This document shows positions 1-9,488 of a DNA stretch of 64,000 nt, in pieces. The DNA comes from Pollutibacter soli (GTDB lineage Bacteria > Bacteroidota > Bacteroidia > Chitinophagales > Chitinophagaceae): positions 1 through 64,000 of the forward strand of contig JARJHS010000015.1 of NCBI GenBank assembly GCA_029269725.1, read 5' to 3'. A model generated the notes under the pieces. It did no database searches and was not told the DNA's origin. It saw nothing but the letters and a program-made list of their open reading frames with translations. Both the position numbers and the translations under genes were made by a program. How positions within the stretch are numbered: the first letter of the stretch is position 1; each line of letters begins with the position of its first letter.

Positions 1-63
1 GTTTGGCAAGGTTATCAACAGTTAACCCATGCAGCAAGTGTTTATGAAATAATGACTCAATAA
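1..63 (+). CDS. C-terminal tail of an upstream protein (partial)
   Basis: Frame 1 is open from the first base and reads 20 residues (VWQGYQQLTHAASVYEIMTQ) before a TAA stop at 61-63. The composition looks like real protein, and the next gene starts about 160 bases later on the same strand. The start and most of the gene lie outside the window, so no function can be given. It could also be a chance open stretch. Confidence 0.35.
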   Translation, partial: VWQGYQQLTHAASVYEIMTQ

Positions 64-221
64 ATTTGGGTAAGGCTTAGCTGACGGCAGGCAGGCTCCA
101 GTGTCATGGCTCCTGCCTAACAAAAAGTGAAGAGCGCATCCGCCCATTGGCAGCAGTGAACTGTAGGAAAATATGATTTAATTTCTTAAATAGACATTTC
201 GAATAAACTAAATTCATTTTT

Positions 222-671
222 ATGGCAAACAATAGCGTATCATTACACAGAGTACTAAAAGCATCGCCCGAAAAAGTCTTTCGTGCATTTACAGATGCAA
301 ATGCTATGGCATCATGGTTGCCTCCCTATGGTTTTCTTTGTACTGTGCATGAAATGGATGTAACAATCGGTGGAAAATTCAGAATGTCGTTTCATAATTT
401 TTCGACCGGTAATGGTCATTCTTTCGGCGGGAAATATGTCGATGTAAAACCCAATGAATTTCTAAAATATACGGACACGTTTGACGATCCGAATCTTCCC
501 GGGGAAATGATTACCACGGTCTGGTTACAAAAAGTCATTTGCGGAACTGAGATCAAAATTATACAGGAAAATATTCCACCGATGATACCTGTGGAAATGT
601 GCTACCTGGGTTGGCAGGAATCGTTGGAAAAATTGACAAAACTTGTTGAGCCTGAAATCCCTGATGCTTAG
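222..671 (+). CDS. SRPBCC / AHSA1 family protein
   Basis: A 149-residue cytosolic protein of the START-like AHSA1 (activator of Hsp90 ATPase homologue) family, which folds as a helix-grip hydrophobic pocket. The family signature is visible at the N-terminus: HRVLKASPEKVFRAFTDANA, followed by the typical W-x-P pair (ASWLPP, about residues 31-36), a GGKFRMSF strand near 48-55 and a C-terminal helix starting at GWQESLEKL (about 130). The length is normal for the family. The ATG at 222 follows an AT-rich leader. The ligand cannot be predicted; many homologues are small-molecule binders or aromatase-like. No polar operon partner is evident. Confidence 0.85.
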   Translation: MANNSVSLHRVLKASPEKVFRAFTDANAMASWLPPYGFLCTVHEMDVTIGGKFRMSFHNFSTGNGHSFGGKYVDVKPNEFLKYTDTFDDPNLPGEMITTVWLQKVICGTEIKIIQENIPPMIPVEMCYLGWQESLEKLTKLVEPEIPDA

Positions 672-767
672 AAAATCCGAACCTGGCAGACGTGGTGCAG
701 GAGGTGGCATTCTGATTATGCGATGAAGCATGATGTGATAACAAACAAATTTACAAAACATACAGCC

Positions 768-1406
768 ATGCGGATACCGGTTATCATTTTCATATTGCTG
801 CTTTCCCGTGCTTCAATTGCTCAGACTTACAGGCCGGATTTGCAGGATAAAAAGCAGACATCCTTAACCAAACGGAGTGTCAGCAACATAGATGAGAATG
901 GTAAAAAGGGGATCAGGATTGAAGCCGGTGAAGGTGGAAACCTTTTAGTCCTGAACAATATTGTTTTCAGCAATGGTACGATAGAGTTGGATCTGAGAGG
1001 CCGCGATAAGATGGGACAAAGTTTTGTCGGTTTTGCATTTCATATTCAGAACGACAGCACATATGACGCAATTTACTTCCGGCCTTTCAATTTTTCAAAT
1101 CCAGACACCCTTCGCCGATGGAGAGCTGTACAGTACATATCAAATCCTGAATACGACTGGAGCAAACTCAGGGAACAGTTTCCCGGGAAGTATGAGAATA
1201 AAGTGAATCCGGTACCGGATGGGAATGACTGGTTTCACTGTAAGATTGTTGTAAAAAACAAACAGGTAACTGTCTTTGTAAATAATTCTACCACACCATC
1301 GCTGGCGGTAATACAACTGAGTAACTGGAAAGAGGGGAAACTGGGGCTCTGGGTGGAAAACGGTTCTGATGGAAGCTATGCAAACCTGGTAATAATGAAA
1401 GAGTAG
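768..1406 (+). CDS. Secreted lectin/glucanase-fold protein, function unknown
   Basis: A 212-residue protein. I chose the ATG at 768 over an upstream in-frame ATG at 723 because it begins a clean signal peptide (MRIPVIIFILLLSRASIAQ). The mature part reads like the concanavalin A-like jelly-roll seen in DUF1080 and LamG proteins: a strand NGTIELDLRGRD, then FVGFAFHIQND, DAIYFRPFNF, WFHCKIVVKNKQVTVFVNN and the closing KLGLWVENGSDGSYANLVI. Such domains bind or cleave carbohydrate in secreted proteins of Bacteroidota. No catalytic residues can be named, so an enzymatic role is unproven. A second protein of related fold (DUF1080) lies at 19694-20491. Confidence 0.75.
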   Translation: MRIPVIIFILLLSRASIAQTYRPDLQDKKQTSLTKRSVSNIDENGKKGIRIEAGEGGNLLVLNNIVFSNGTIELDLRGRDKMGQSFVGFAFHIQNDSTYDAIYFRPFNFSNPDTLRRWRAVQYISNPEYDWSKLREQFPGKYENKVNPVPDGNDWFHCKIVVKNKQVTVFVNNSTTPSLAVIQLSNWKEGKLGLWVENGSDGSYANLVIMKE

Positions 1407-1594
1407 GAGAGAACCTTTATTTACATTGTATCGATCGTAACAAACGCACTGGGACTGATGTTTTGTTTCGTAACATAGCTCCAACGCAAACTCGCAAAGG
1501 TTTTAACCAATCTTTAGAAATAGTCTTGTTAAATACATTTATTGATCAAATACTTCCTTTCTTTGGGCGTTAGCAAAATCTGACTCTTAATCCA

Positions 1595-2830
1595 ATGAAG
1601 ATTACGACCATTACTGCTAAGCTCATTCTTGCTTTTTGTTTGTCATTTGCAATTGTGCGCGCCCAGGATAAATCCCCAGACAGAATTGCTGTCACAGCAA
1701 AACGAATGATTGATGTCCGGACGGGTAAGGAAATTACAGATGCTGTCATTTTAGTTGAAAAGAACAGGATAACCGGTGTTGGCTCCAATCTCAGAATCCC
1801 GGATAGTGCACAAATAATTGCTCTTGGCGATGTAACGCTTCTTCCCGGGCTCATTGATGCACACACGCATCTTCTTCATCAGTATTATTCAAAATATGGC
1901 GACGACAATTCCAACAGAATTCTTGAAATGACCCAGCTTGGTCCTGCAAAACGGGCTATGCTGGGTGTTCGTTTGGCGCGTGAAATGCTGGACGCTGGTT
2001 TTACTTCGGTGCGTGACCTGGGGAATTCCAGTGTCAATGCAGATATCGCTTTGAGAGACGCGATCAATAGTAATGATGTTGCAGGTCCGAGGATGTTTGT
2101 ATCGACAAGAGCGCTTTCTCCAGTGGGTGGACAATTTCAGTCGGTTACACCGGAAGCCCAGCATTTATTGAACCAGGAATATGTTCAGATCAGCGGAACA
2201 GAAGAGGCAAGAAGAGCTGTGCGACAGGCCATTTACGACGGTGCTGATTGTATAAAGGTGATTGTCAATTCAGGTTCGCGCAGATTATCTGTGGAGGAGA
2301 TAAAGGTGATTGTTGAAGAAGCAAAACGCGCAAATCTTCCCGTTGCTGCGCATGCAACAGACGGGGATGGTCCATCTATGATCGCGGCGGAAGCGGGTGT
2401 GAGTTCTATCGAGCATGCCTACACGATTTCAGAAACCGTACTTGCCCTGATGGCAAAGAAGAATATTTTTCTTGTACCTACCGATGCAGCCGGCGTTGCT
2501 AAATACCAGGAAAGAATAAAAAGGGCGCTGAAAGCCGGAGTACGAATTGCGATAGGCTCGGATATTTACTACGAATTTTCCGGAATGACACGCGGGCAGG
2601 TGAGCGTGGGCATGTACAAGACCTACCTCGCATCAGGAATGACCAGTATTGAAATTCTTCGTGCTGCGACAATTAATCCTGCCGAATTGATCGGGAATAA
2701 TTCCATCGGCTCGCTTGAGGTGGGTCGGTTTGCGGATATCATTGCAGTAAAAGGAAATCCTTTGACTGATATCAGCGTATTGGAAGGAGTGGTTTTTGTG
2801 ATGAAAGATGGAAAGGTGTATAAGAAATAA
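1595..2830 (+). CDS. Secreted metal-dependent amidohydrolase
   Basis: A 411-residue amidohydrolase-superfamily protein of the imidazolonepropionase/prolidase-like group, with an N-terminal signal peptide (cleavage after about residue 23, ...IVRAQ), so probably periplasmic. The TIM-barrel metal ligands are all visible: HTH at 90-92 after LPGLIDA, the lysine that is usually carboxylated at K221 (DCIKVIV), H253 (AAHATDGDG), H274 (IEHAY) and D323 (GSDIYYE). The C-terminal ADIIAVKGNPL motif, closing the beta-sandwich, is also present. Intact and of full length. The substrate is not predictable from sequence; relatives hydrolyse Xaa-Pro dipeptides, cyclic amides or similar compounds. It stands alone with about 190 bp upstream. 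Confidence 0.9.
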   Translation: MKITTITAKLILAFCLSFAIVRAQDKSPDRIAVTAKRMIDVRTGKEITDAVILVEKNRITGVGSNLRIPDSAQIIALGDVTLLPGLIDAHTHLLHQYYSKYGDDNSNRILEMTQLGPAKRAMLGVRLAREMLDAGFTSVRDLGNSSVNADIALRDAINSNDVAGPRMFVSTRALSPVGGQFQSVTPEAQHLLNQEYVQISGTEEARRAVRQAIYDGADCIKVIVNSGSRRLSVEEIKVIVEEAKRANLPVAAHATDGDGPSMIAAEAGVSSIEHAYTISETVLALMAKKNIFLVPTDAAGVAKYQERIKRALKAGVRIAIGSDIYYEFSGMTRGQVSVGMYKTYLASGMTSIEILRAATINPAELIGNNSIGSLEVGRFADIIAVKGNPLTDISVLEGVVFVMKDGKVYKK

Positions 2831-2867
2831 AAAATCGGTCTTAAAAATTCCGGGCAATCAATAATCA

Positions 2868-3477
2868 ATGTACACATAGCAAAATATTAATCTGTGCCTT
2901 ATACCTTGTAATCTCTTTATGCACATTCGGTCAGGCTGAACCTGGATTTGAAAAAATTCTCGCGCTCCGGTTCCCGCATAAATCATCCGTTGATGGAAAC
3001 TGGGTTTATAATTCAGACATTGCTAGTATAAAAAAGATCGAAAAACAACTGGTAAAAGCAGTTTTTCCAAACATCGATTTTTACGACGTAATACTGACGA
3101 ATTCATTTGGATTTGAAATTTACCAGGGAAGCTGCCTCATTTTATATGATAGAGTGTCTTCAAAAGTTGAATTGATTGAGCCAGTTTGGTATGGAGGTAC
3201 AAACAAGTCGATTATAAAAAAAATTGTAGGGAAGAAATTTTCTGATCAGGCTTCATTACTGAATTTTCTGACAGAATTTCACGAATTAATGCTTGTAGGG
3301 TCCGGTGGGAAATACATAGCAACTTCGCTGTCAGAAAGGGTTGTTACTTACAATTTGGTACAGATTAATGGTTCTGCAAATACCGGATCAAATTCCGGGG
3401 ATGATGTATGGCTTAAAATAAAGGTTCGTACAAGAAAATCCAGAATCGTCAGATACAAAGAAATCAACCGATGGTGA
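2868..3477 (+). pseudogene. Secreted hypothetical protein, start lost by frameshift
   Basis: A continuous reading frame runs from about 2845 to the TGA at 3475-3477. From 2881 it reads like a signal peptide (KILICALYLVISLCTFGQ), then about 180 residues of ordinary protein (AEPGFEKILALRFPHKSS, ...). This frame has no ATG, GTG or TTG before the signal peptide. The only suitable ATG (2868) is one register off and meets TAG after three codons. A one-base loss near 2868-2880, or a sequencing error there, would explain this. A GTG at 3154 could give a 107-residue fragment but would leave out the signal peptide. I do not recognise the family. Confidence 0.55.
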
Positions 3478-3540
3478 TCGTTCAGTTATTGCCTGTTAGT
3501 ATCACTGGTTTACTTCTGAATAGACATGGCAAGGTAGAAT

Positions 3541-4278
3541 TTACCTCGCCGCGCCACCATCAATAGTCAAACATACGCCACTCACAAATGATGCTTCATC
3601 GGATGCCAGGTACAGGTAACCGTTAGCAACGTCATCCGGATAACCCCATTTTCCCAGCGGGATCTGTGCAATGCTTTGCTTTTTTACTTCTTCAGGCATT
3701 TTGTCTGTCATCGCGGTATAAATAAATCCAGGTGCAATGCAATTGACGGTGATATTGAATTTTCCAAGTTCCATGGCCCACACTTTTGTCATACCAATGA
3801 TGGCTGTTTTTGTAGCAACATAATTGGTTTGTCCGAAATTGCCGCGGATAGCCACATTGGATGAAGCTGAAATGATGCGTCCGTAATTCTGCTCTTTCAT
3901 GATCGGTGCAACAGCTTGTGTACAATTGAATACACCGGTAAGATTTACCGCCAGGACATCATCCCATTCCTGCCTGGACATTTTCAGCAATGTTCTGTCT
4001 TTGGTGATACCTGCGTTGTTGATCAGAATATCAATCCGGCCAAAATGTTTATGGGCCTCTTCAACAGCATTCAGCACAGCTTCTTCGTCCGTCACTGACA
4101 CTTTTTGAAAAATAGCATCACAGCCTTCTTTTTTCAAAGCTTCCACGACTTCATTTCCCTGATCGGTCAGGTCCCACATGATGACCTTTGCTCCCTCGCG
4201 GGCGAAACGTTGTGTAGTTGCCAGGCCAATTCCATTCGCACCGCCGGTGATTAAGGCTACTTTGTCTTTCAGTCTCAT
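3541..4278 (-). CDS. Short-chain dehydrogenase/reductase, FabG-like
   Basis: A 245-residue classical SDR. It shows the NAD(P)-binding TGGANGIG (11-18), NNAG (87-90), active-site N112, S140, Y153 and K157 (Y-x-x-x-K in NYVATK) and the PG motif after INTVNCIAPG. The sequence is closest in style to 3-oxoacyl-ACP reductase or acetoacetyl-CoA reductase: the RGNFGQTNYVATK active-site segment is typical. It would reduce a 3-keto (acyl) substrate or oxidise a secondary alcohol with NAD(P)H. There is no fatty-acid gene next to it, so a housekeeping FabG role is doubtful; it is more likely an accessory reductase. It is divergently transcribed from the hydrolase at 4372. Confidence 0.9.
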   Translation of the reverse strand: MRLKDKVALITGGANGIGLATTQRFAREGAKVIMWDLTDQGNEVVEALKKEGCDAIFQKVSVTDEEAVLNAVEEAHKHFGRIDILINNAGITKDRTLLKMSRQEWDDVLAVNLTGVFNCTQAVAPIMKEQNYGRIISASSNVAIRGNFGQTNYVATKTAIIGMTKVWAMELGKFNITVNCIAPGFIYTAMTDKMPEEVKKQSIAQIPLGKWGYPDDVANGYLYLASDEASFVSGVCLTIDGGAAR

Positions 4279-4371
4279 GGATTACTGTTTTTATGCAATG
4301 TAATCAATGAATTAAAATATTTATTGCAGGAAAACTTTTTTTATATTGTTTGTCAAACTGCCTTAAGAAAT

Positions 4372-5661
4372 ATGAATCGGATACTGCTTGTTATTTTGAT
4401 CATCTTTGTGTCATTCTCGCAAACGTTAGTTGCACAACCCGGAACACTAACCGAAGCTGCTCCGGAGGCGGGTGGTTTTTCCGGAAAACGACTTTCGCTG
4501 CTGGATTCAGGTATGAGCAGCTGGGTGCAGAAAAACTGGGTGAATGGGTCGGTGGCATTGATTGCTCGAAAAGGGAAAATTGTGTTTTATAAATCCTATG
4601 GTTATAACAATCCTGATACAAAAGAAGCCTTAAACAAAACCGGAATATTCAGGATTGCTTCACAAACCAAAGCAATCACGACAGTTGCAGCAATGATACT
4701 ATGGGAAGAAGGAAAATTTTCGCTGGATGATCCAGTTTCAAAATTTATTCCTGCTTTTGCTAATCAGACTGTGCTGAATACATTCCATTTAAAGGATACA
4801 ACATACACCACCGTTCCTGCTAATCGTCCTGTGACTATCCGGGATTTACTTACGCATACTTCGGGTCTGGGGTATCCGGGTATTGGTACTGCTGAAGCAA
4901 ATGCGATGTATGCGAAAAAGCAGATTACCGGAGGTACGGGAACTAAGGAAGAGCGTTCGTTGGCGCAGGCAATGGATGTATTAGGTGGTACGCCTTTATT
5001 ATTTCAGCCCGGAACAAAATGGATGTATGGACTCAGTACAGATCTGCTGGGATATCTCATTGAAGTCTGGTCAGGAATGACGTTGGAGGAATATTTTGCA
5101 AAGCGCATTTTCCAACCTCTGGGTATGGAGGATACATATTTCAATGTACCGGCTTCGAAAGCGTCACGGGTCGTTAATTTTTTTCAGCAGGATTCAACAG
5201 GCGTTACAAAGAAAGAAGACAAAGTCTGGGGTGGCACACTCGATCTTTCGTATCCTACTCAGCAGAAGAAATATTTTTCTGGCGGAGGAGGATTGAGTTC
5301 CACGATTTATGATTATGCTGTATTTCTGCAGATGTTGCTTAATCAGGGAGCCTATGGAAACACTCGTATTCTCTCACACAATACTGTCCGCATGATGACG
5401 ATGAACCAGATCGGTGATTTGTTCGTCAATGGTTCAGAAAATAAATTCGGTTTTGGTTTTTCTATCATCACAGACAACGGCAGCAGACTGGGTCCGAGCC
5501 AGGCGGGTACATATGCATGGGGCGGTGTGTTTTCCACTTCCTATTGGGTCGATCCGAAAGAGAATATGTTCGCAATTATTTACAGACAAATGTGGGGGCC
5601 ACATGTAACGGATACGGATAGGGCTTTTAAGCCGCTGGTATACCAGGCGATCAATGATTAG
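4372..5661 (+). CDS. Secreted beta-lactamase-fold serine hydrolase
   Basis: A 429-residue class C beta-lactamase/esterase-like (PF00144) protein. I chose the ATG at 4372 because it starts the signal peptide (MNRILLVILIIFVSFSQTLV, cut before AQPG); an upstream in-frame TTG is ignored. The catalytic S97-x-x-K100 (IASQTK) is present, as are the family's HTSGL block (162-166), a Tyr at 219 in WMYGLSTD where the YxN/YxS motif sits, and the late GGGGLSSTIYDYAVF segment. Known relatives are D-aminopeptidases, esterases and penicillin-binding proteins; resistance to beta-lactams should not be assumed. A second, larger relative lies at 60582-62405. Confidence 0.9.
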   Translation: MNRILLVILIIFVSFSQTLVAQPGTLTEAAPEAGGFSGKRLSLLDSGMSSWVQKNWVNGSVALIARKGKIVFYKSYGYNNPDTKEALNKTGIFRIASQTKAITTVAAMILWEEGKFSLDDPVSKFIPAFANQTVLNTFHLKDTTYTTVPANRPVTIRDLLTHTSGLGYPGIGTAEANAMYAKKQITGGTGTKEERSLAQAMDVLGGTPLLFQPGTKWMYGLSTDLLGYLIEVWSGMTLEEYFAKRIFQPLGMEDTYFNVPASKASRVVNFFQQDSTGVTKKEDKVWGGTLDLSYPTQQKKYFSGGGGLSSTIYDYAVFLQMLLNQGAYGNTRILSHNTVRMMTMNQIGDLFVNGSENKFGFGFSIITDNGSRLGPSQAGTYAWGGVFSTSYWVDPKENMFAIIYRQMWGPHVTDTDRAFKPLVYQAIND

Positions 5662-6587
5662 TTACACTCTGGCATTGAACTTGAAGGTTTACAGTTGAAA
5701 GTGGTAGCTGAGGTGCATAGAATGATATTGGTAACAGCTGTAAAAATCAGCATGTGACCAGAGAAACTGTCAAATAGATCGAATTTATTTCAGCCAGTTC
5801 ACGACTAACAACCAGGAAAATCCCTATGATCATCATTTGTATTCAGATCAGACCACGAATGATCTGCAGGACCTATTAAAACATGGTTATAAAGAGTTTG
5901 AAATAAATGTGGCAAGGCCTATTATTGAAGAACGTTCAGAAAAAGTATTCCTGAATAAATACAAAAAAATGTCAACAACCTGCCAGAACGTTTTTCGCAA
6001 AGCAATGTAGATTCTGTGGGAATGATTGGCACTAAAGTTCATCACCGGTACCTGAAGAATTACGAATCTAATTTTTTAGATTGTTATGGCCTTGCTGAAG
6101 AATTTCTAAATTCTGTCTCGTTTAGTAATACTGTAGGCACCTGCATGTGTTTTCACCTTCTGCTGCTGTAATTTTCTCTGTTGTAAATGGTGTTTCATCC
6201 TTGGAAACGCCTACCGCGATTTAGTAAATTTGTAAAGATTGATGCCGGTATCGATCAAATCCATCAGCGGCTGCCGATGGTGAAAATTGTTAGCTAACAC
6301 TTCGCGAAGACGAATGGATGTGTGGATGTAGTGCTGGGTACCCGGGCACATCCGCTATATCCATTTGTTTAAAAACTGGAGGTGGAGGTGGGGGAGGGAG
6401 GGCCCGCAGGGCTGGCTGTGGAGTCGCTTTTTGGGGTAGAAAATGAGAAATTATATCAGCATCAATCGGCAAATTCGAACATGATATAAAACCGTGCATA
6501 AGAAATTAAGATTTCAAATAGCTTTCCATTTCTTTTTAAAACGTTTTAATGTGTCTGTCATTAAATCAGTTGGACAGCAGATTATAG
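5662..6587. other. Intergenic stretch with gene remnant and G-rich tract
   Basis: There is no intact gene here. It contains the remnant at 5744-6171 and a purine-rich tract at 6378-6403 with G-runs of 2-5 separated by single A/T bases, followed by GGCCCGC. The rest shows no coding sense on either strand. Confidence 0.6.
5744..6171 (+). pseudogene. Frameshifted gene remnant
   Basis: Two overlapping reading frames without start codons together read like one protein. The first (to the TAG at 6008-6010) includes QDLLKHGYKEFEINVARP and EERSEKVFLNKYKK. At a run of seven A (5963-5969) the coding sense moves to the next frame, which reads NNLPERFSQSNVDSVGMIG and then HRYLKNYESNFLDCYGLAEE until the TAA at 6169-6171. 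Both halves have normal amino-acid composition and begin and end abruptly, so this is most simply a decayed gene with an indel at the A-run. The parent family is not recognised. Confidence 0.45.
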
Positions 6588-7850
6588 TTAAGCTTTCAAA
6601 TCCAATGGTAATTTCTTTGCAGCGATAAAAAATAACACAGCCGAAAATAATTCGATCACAACAATGATAGACATCGCCCATCGCAATGATTCATTCTGCA
6701 ACGAAGGTGCAAGCTTGTCGCTGATAAATCCGATCACCAAAGGACCCAGCCCCAGTCCAATGAGATTGAGGATGAAAAATAAAATAGCCGAGGTCATAGC
6801 GCGCATGGACGCAGGCACCAGGCTATGCGCCACAGCAATCGATGGACCCAGATACATACCTTGCAACGATGCACAGATGCCCAGGCAGACAATGGATACA
6901 ACCGTTTGTTGAATGAATAAACCCCCTAAAGCAAAGAGACTGGCCAATACAACAGATACAGCAGGAATGCGCAGGTACAAACGTTTGTCATTTTTTCCAT
7001 AGCGATCCGTCAGATAGCCGCTGAAGAATGTACCAAACGCTCCTCCGATCCCGAAAAACAATCCGAGCACAATTCCGATTTCCGTACTTTTCATATGGTG
7101 CAGTCTCGATAGAAAAGACGGCGACCAGTTACTCAATCCGTAAATACAAAAAACATTCAGCGCGGTAGCAAATGACAAATAAGGAAACGAGTTCGTGGAA
7201 AATAATTTTCTGAATACACTCAAAACCGAACCGGATTCATCGGCTTTTTGTGCATTTACATCAGTTGATCCTCGAAGAGGTTCTTTCACGGTAAAGTAAA
7301 ATAAAAGCGAAAACAAAACGCCGGGAATGCCAAGTGCAAAAAACGCAGTTCTCCACCCAAGTGTTTGATTGAGGTATCCGCCCATCAGAAATCCGATCAT
7401 GATACCAAAGTAGATGCCGGAAGAATATACCGATAATGCTGTTGATCTTTTCTCCGGAGGAAAATAGTCGGATATCATTGCATGCGCCGGCGGACTTCCA
7501 CCCGCTTCACCAACACCTACGCCTATACGTGCCAGTAATAGTTGTAAAAAATTCTGTGCGCGGCCGGATAATGCTGTCATCAGACTCCAAAGTCCAAGAG
7601 AAGCAGCGACAATGTTCCGGCGACTTGTTTTATCTGCCAGTCTCGCAATCGGCAAACCCAAAGTCACATAGAAAATGGCGAAAGTAAATCCTGACAACAT
7701 ACCTAGCTGCGTATCTGAAAGTTTCAGTTCTTTCTTTATTGATTCCTGCAGAATGACGAGCAACTGACGATCGATAAAATTAAATATATATACCAGCGTA
7801 AGCATGGTCAGTACGAAGTAGCGATAAGAGTTGCGGCTTGAATTATTCAT
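6588..7850 (-). CDS. MFS transporter, spinster-like
   Basis: A 420-residue major facilitator with about twelve hydrophobic helices. It starts LTMLTLVYIFNFIDRQLLVI, which matches the spinster/anion-cation symporter type, and has the loop 2-3 motif GLPIARLADKTSRRN and the equivalent second-half GYLTDRYGKNDKR. It is a full-length inner-membrane secondary transporter. It begins 27 bp after the stop of the acyl-CoA ligase (7878-9488) on the same strand, so the two are probably co-transcribed and the substrate may be a carboxylate that the ligase activates. The substrate is otherwise unknown. Confidence 0.88.
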   Translation of the reverse strand: MNNSSRNSYRYFVLTMLTLVYIFNFIDRQLLVILQESIKKELKLSDTQLGMLSGFTFAIFYVTLGLPIARLADKTSRRNIVAASLGLWSLMTALSGRAQNFLQLLLARIGVGVGEAGGSPPAHAMISDYFPPEKRSTALSVYSSGIYFGIMIGFLMGGYLNQTLGWRTAFFALGIPGVLFSLLFYFTVKEPLRGSTDVNAQKADESGSVLSVFRKLFSTNSFPYLSFATALNVFCIYGLSNWSPSFLSRLHHMKSTEIGIVLGLFFGIGGAFGTFFSGYLTDRYGKNDKRLYLRIPAVSVVLASLFALGGLFIQQTVVSIVCLGICASLQGMYLGPSIAVAHSLVPASMRAMTSAILFFILNLIGLGLGPLVIGFISDKLAPSLQNESLRWAMSIIVVIELFSAVLFFIAAKKLPLDLKA

Positions 7851-7877
7851 AATGCAAACGAAGAATACAGATAACCA

Positions 7878-9488
7878 TTATCTTTTGGCATGGCGTTCCC
7901 TTAATGCAGATTTCAGGAATTTACCTACAGAAGTTCTGGGTATCGCATCTATAAATTCACATTCATCCGGCAACCAGAATTTCGCGAACATTCCAGAAAG
8001 AAATTCAATCAATTCCCTGGATGTCACCGATTGTCCTTCTCTCAAGACGACGTAGGCAAATGGCCGTTCGATCCATTTTTCATCTGGAATTGCTATGACT
8101 GCTGCTTCCAGAACTGCAGGATGACCCATCAAGGCGTTTTCCAAGGCGAGAGAACTGATCCATTCGCCGCCGGATTTGATTACATCTTTACTGCGGTCCT
8201 TGATTTCGATAAATCCATCATGGTCGATTGTAACGATGTCGCCTGTTTTAAACCAGCCATCATCGGTAAATTTTTCTCTTGATTGATCCTTGTAATATGA
8301 TGATATGATCCATGGTCCGCGCACTTCGAGTTCCCCCATGGCAATTCCATTTCGGGGAATCAGTTCACCGGAATCATCTCTGCCCCTCGTTTCAACGAAG
8401 GGAACAGGCAGGCCCTGCTTAATAGCGTAATCATATTGAGTCTCCTTATCCTCATTTGATAGTTTGCTGGTGGTGACTGAAGTTGCTCCTAAAGGCGACA
8501 TTTCCGTCATACCCCAGGAGTGGAGAACGCGAATACCATAACGTTCATCGAATGCCTTTACAAGATGTCGCGGCATAGCAGAACCACCCAGAATCATTGT
8601 GTGCAACGCCAGATCATGGTTTACCGGATCTGCATCAAGTCTGTTGAGCAGGCCCAGCATTACTGTCGGTACGCCGGCCGTAATCGTTACTCTTTCTTTT
8701 TCGAACAAGCTGATCAGGTTGTCTGCATCCAGATAGGGTCCGGGGAAAACCTGTGTTGCGCCGGTAAATGTGCAGGTATAAGGTAAGCCCCACGCACATG
8801 CGTGAAACATCGGCACTACCGGTAACAAAACATCTCTTTCGTTAACTCCTACATCTCCGCAACTGAACATGAATGCCATTGCGTGCAATACAACAGATCG
8901 ATGTGAATACAAAACGCCTTTCGGTTTACCTGTCGTTCCGGAAGTATAGCACATAAATGCTGCGGCGTATTCATCTTCTTCAAAGGGTTTGAATTTTGAT
9001 GCATCACCGCTGTCCACAACCTGTTCGTAGTTCAAATATCCATCGGGTATTGCTTCGTTTGTTTGTGGAATGACAATCACCCTTGATGAATTTACTGAAG
9101 ACCTGAATTTTTCAAACAGTGGCAGCAACACCTGGTCCACAACCAGTACTTTATCTTCTGCATGATTAACGATATAGCTCAGGTCATCGTGATTTAAGCG
9201 GATATTGAGAGGATGTACAACCGCACCAATGGATGGCACTGCGAAATAGGCCTCCAGATGTTGATGATGATTCCAGCTCAGCGTTGCGATGCGGTCGCCT
9301 TTTTCGACGCCCAGTTCTGTCAATGCGGTAGCCAGCCTTTTCACCCGCAATGAAAAATCTTTGTAGGTGTATCTGTGAATTCTTTTATCCGGTAATCGCG
9401 TAACGATTTCCTTGTGAGAAAAAAGGGATTCTGCCCTTCGCATAATAGTAGGAATAGTAAGCTGATAGTCCATCATCAGACCTTTCAT
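7878..9488 (-). CDS. Acyl-CoA ligase, AlkK-like (AMP-forming)
   Basis: A 536-residue ANL-superfamily enzyme that activates a carboxylic acid to its CoA thioester through an acyl-adenylate. Motifs: P-loop [12 protein letters not shown] (181-192), GMTEMSP (326-332), GWFKTGDIV (411-419), hinge [13 protein letters not shown] (431-443) and catalytic K523 in RTSVGKFLK. The order and the sequence around [20 protein letters not shown] resemble the medium/long-chain fatty acid-CoA ligases of the AlkK/fadD3-like group. Translation may start at M1, M5 or M6. It is the first gene of an operon with the MFS gene downstream. The palindrome array at 9672-9787 lies upstream of its start. Confidence 0.92.
   Translation of the reverse strand: MKGLMMDYQLTIPTIMRRAESLFSHKEIVTRLPDKRIHRYTYKDFSLRVKRLATALTELGVEKGDRIATLSWNHHQHLEAYFAVPSIGAVVHPLNIRLNHDDLSYIVNHAEDKVLVVDQVLLPLFEKFRSSVNSSRVIVIPQTNEAIPDGYLNYEQVVDSGDASKFKPFEEDEYAAAFMCYTSGTTGKPKGVLYSHRSVVLHAMAFMFSCGDVGVNERDVLLPVVPMFHACAWGLPYTCTFTGATQVFPGPYLDADNLISLFEKERVTITAGVPTVMLGLLNRLDADPVNHDLALHTMILGGSAMPRHLVKAFDERYGIRVLHSWGMTEMSPLGATSVTTSKLSNEDKETQYDYAIKQGLPVPFVETRGRDDSGELIPRNGIAMGELEVRGPWIISSYYKDQSREKFTDDGWFKTGDIVTIDHDGFIEIKDRSKDVIKSGGEWISSLALENALMGHPAVLEAAVIAIPDEKWIERPFAYVVLREGQSVTSRELIEFLSGMFAKFWLPDECEFIDAIPRTSVGKFLKSALRERHAKR

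Noticed and set aside
3541-4278. Calling this FabG of fatty-acid synthesis
   Set aside because: No acpP, fabF or fabD neighbour; the family includes many accessory reductases.
4372-5661. Call as a true antibiotic-resistance beta-lactamase
   Set aside because: The fold is shared by esterases and aminopeptidases; no ampC-specific motifs or regulator are present.
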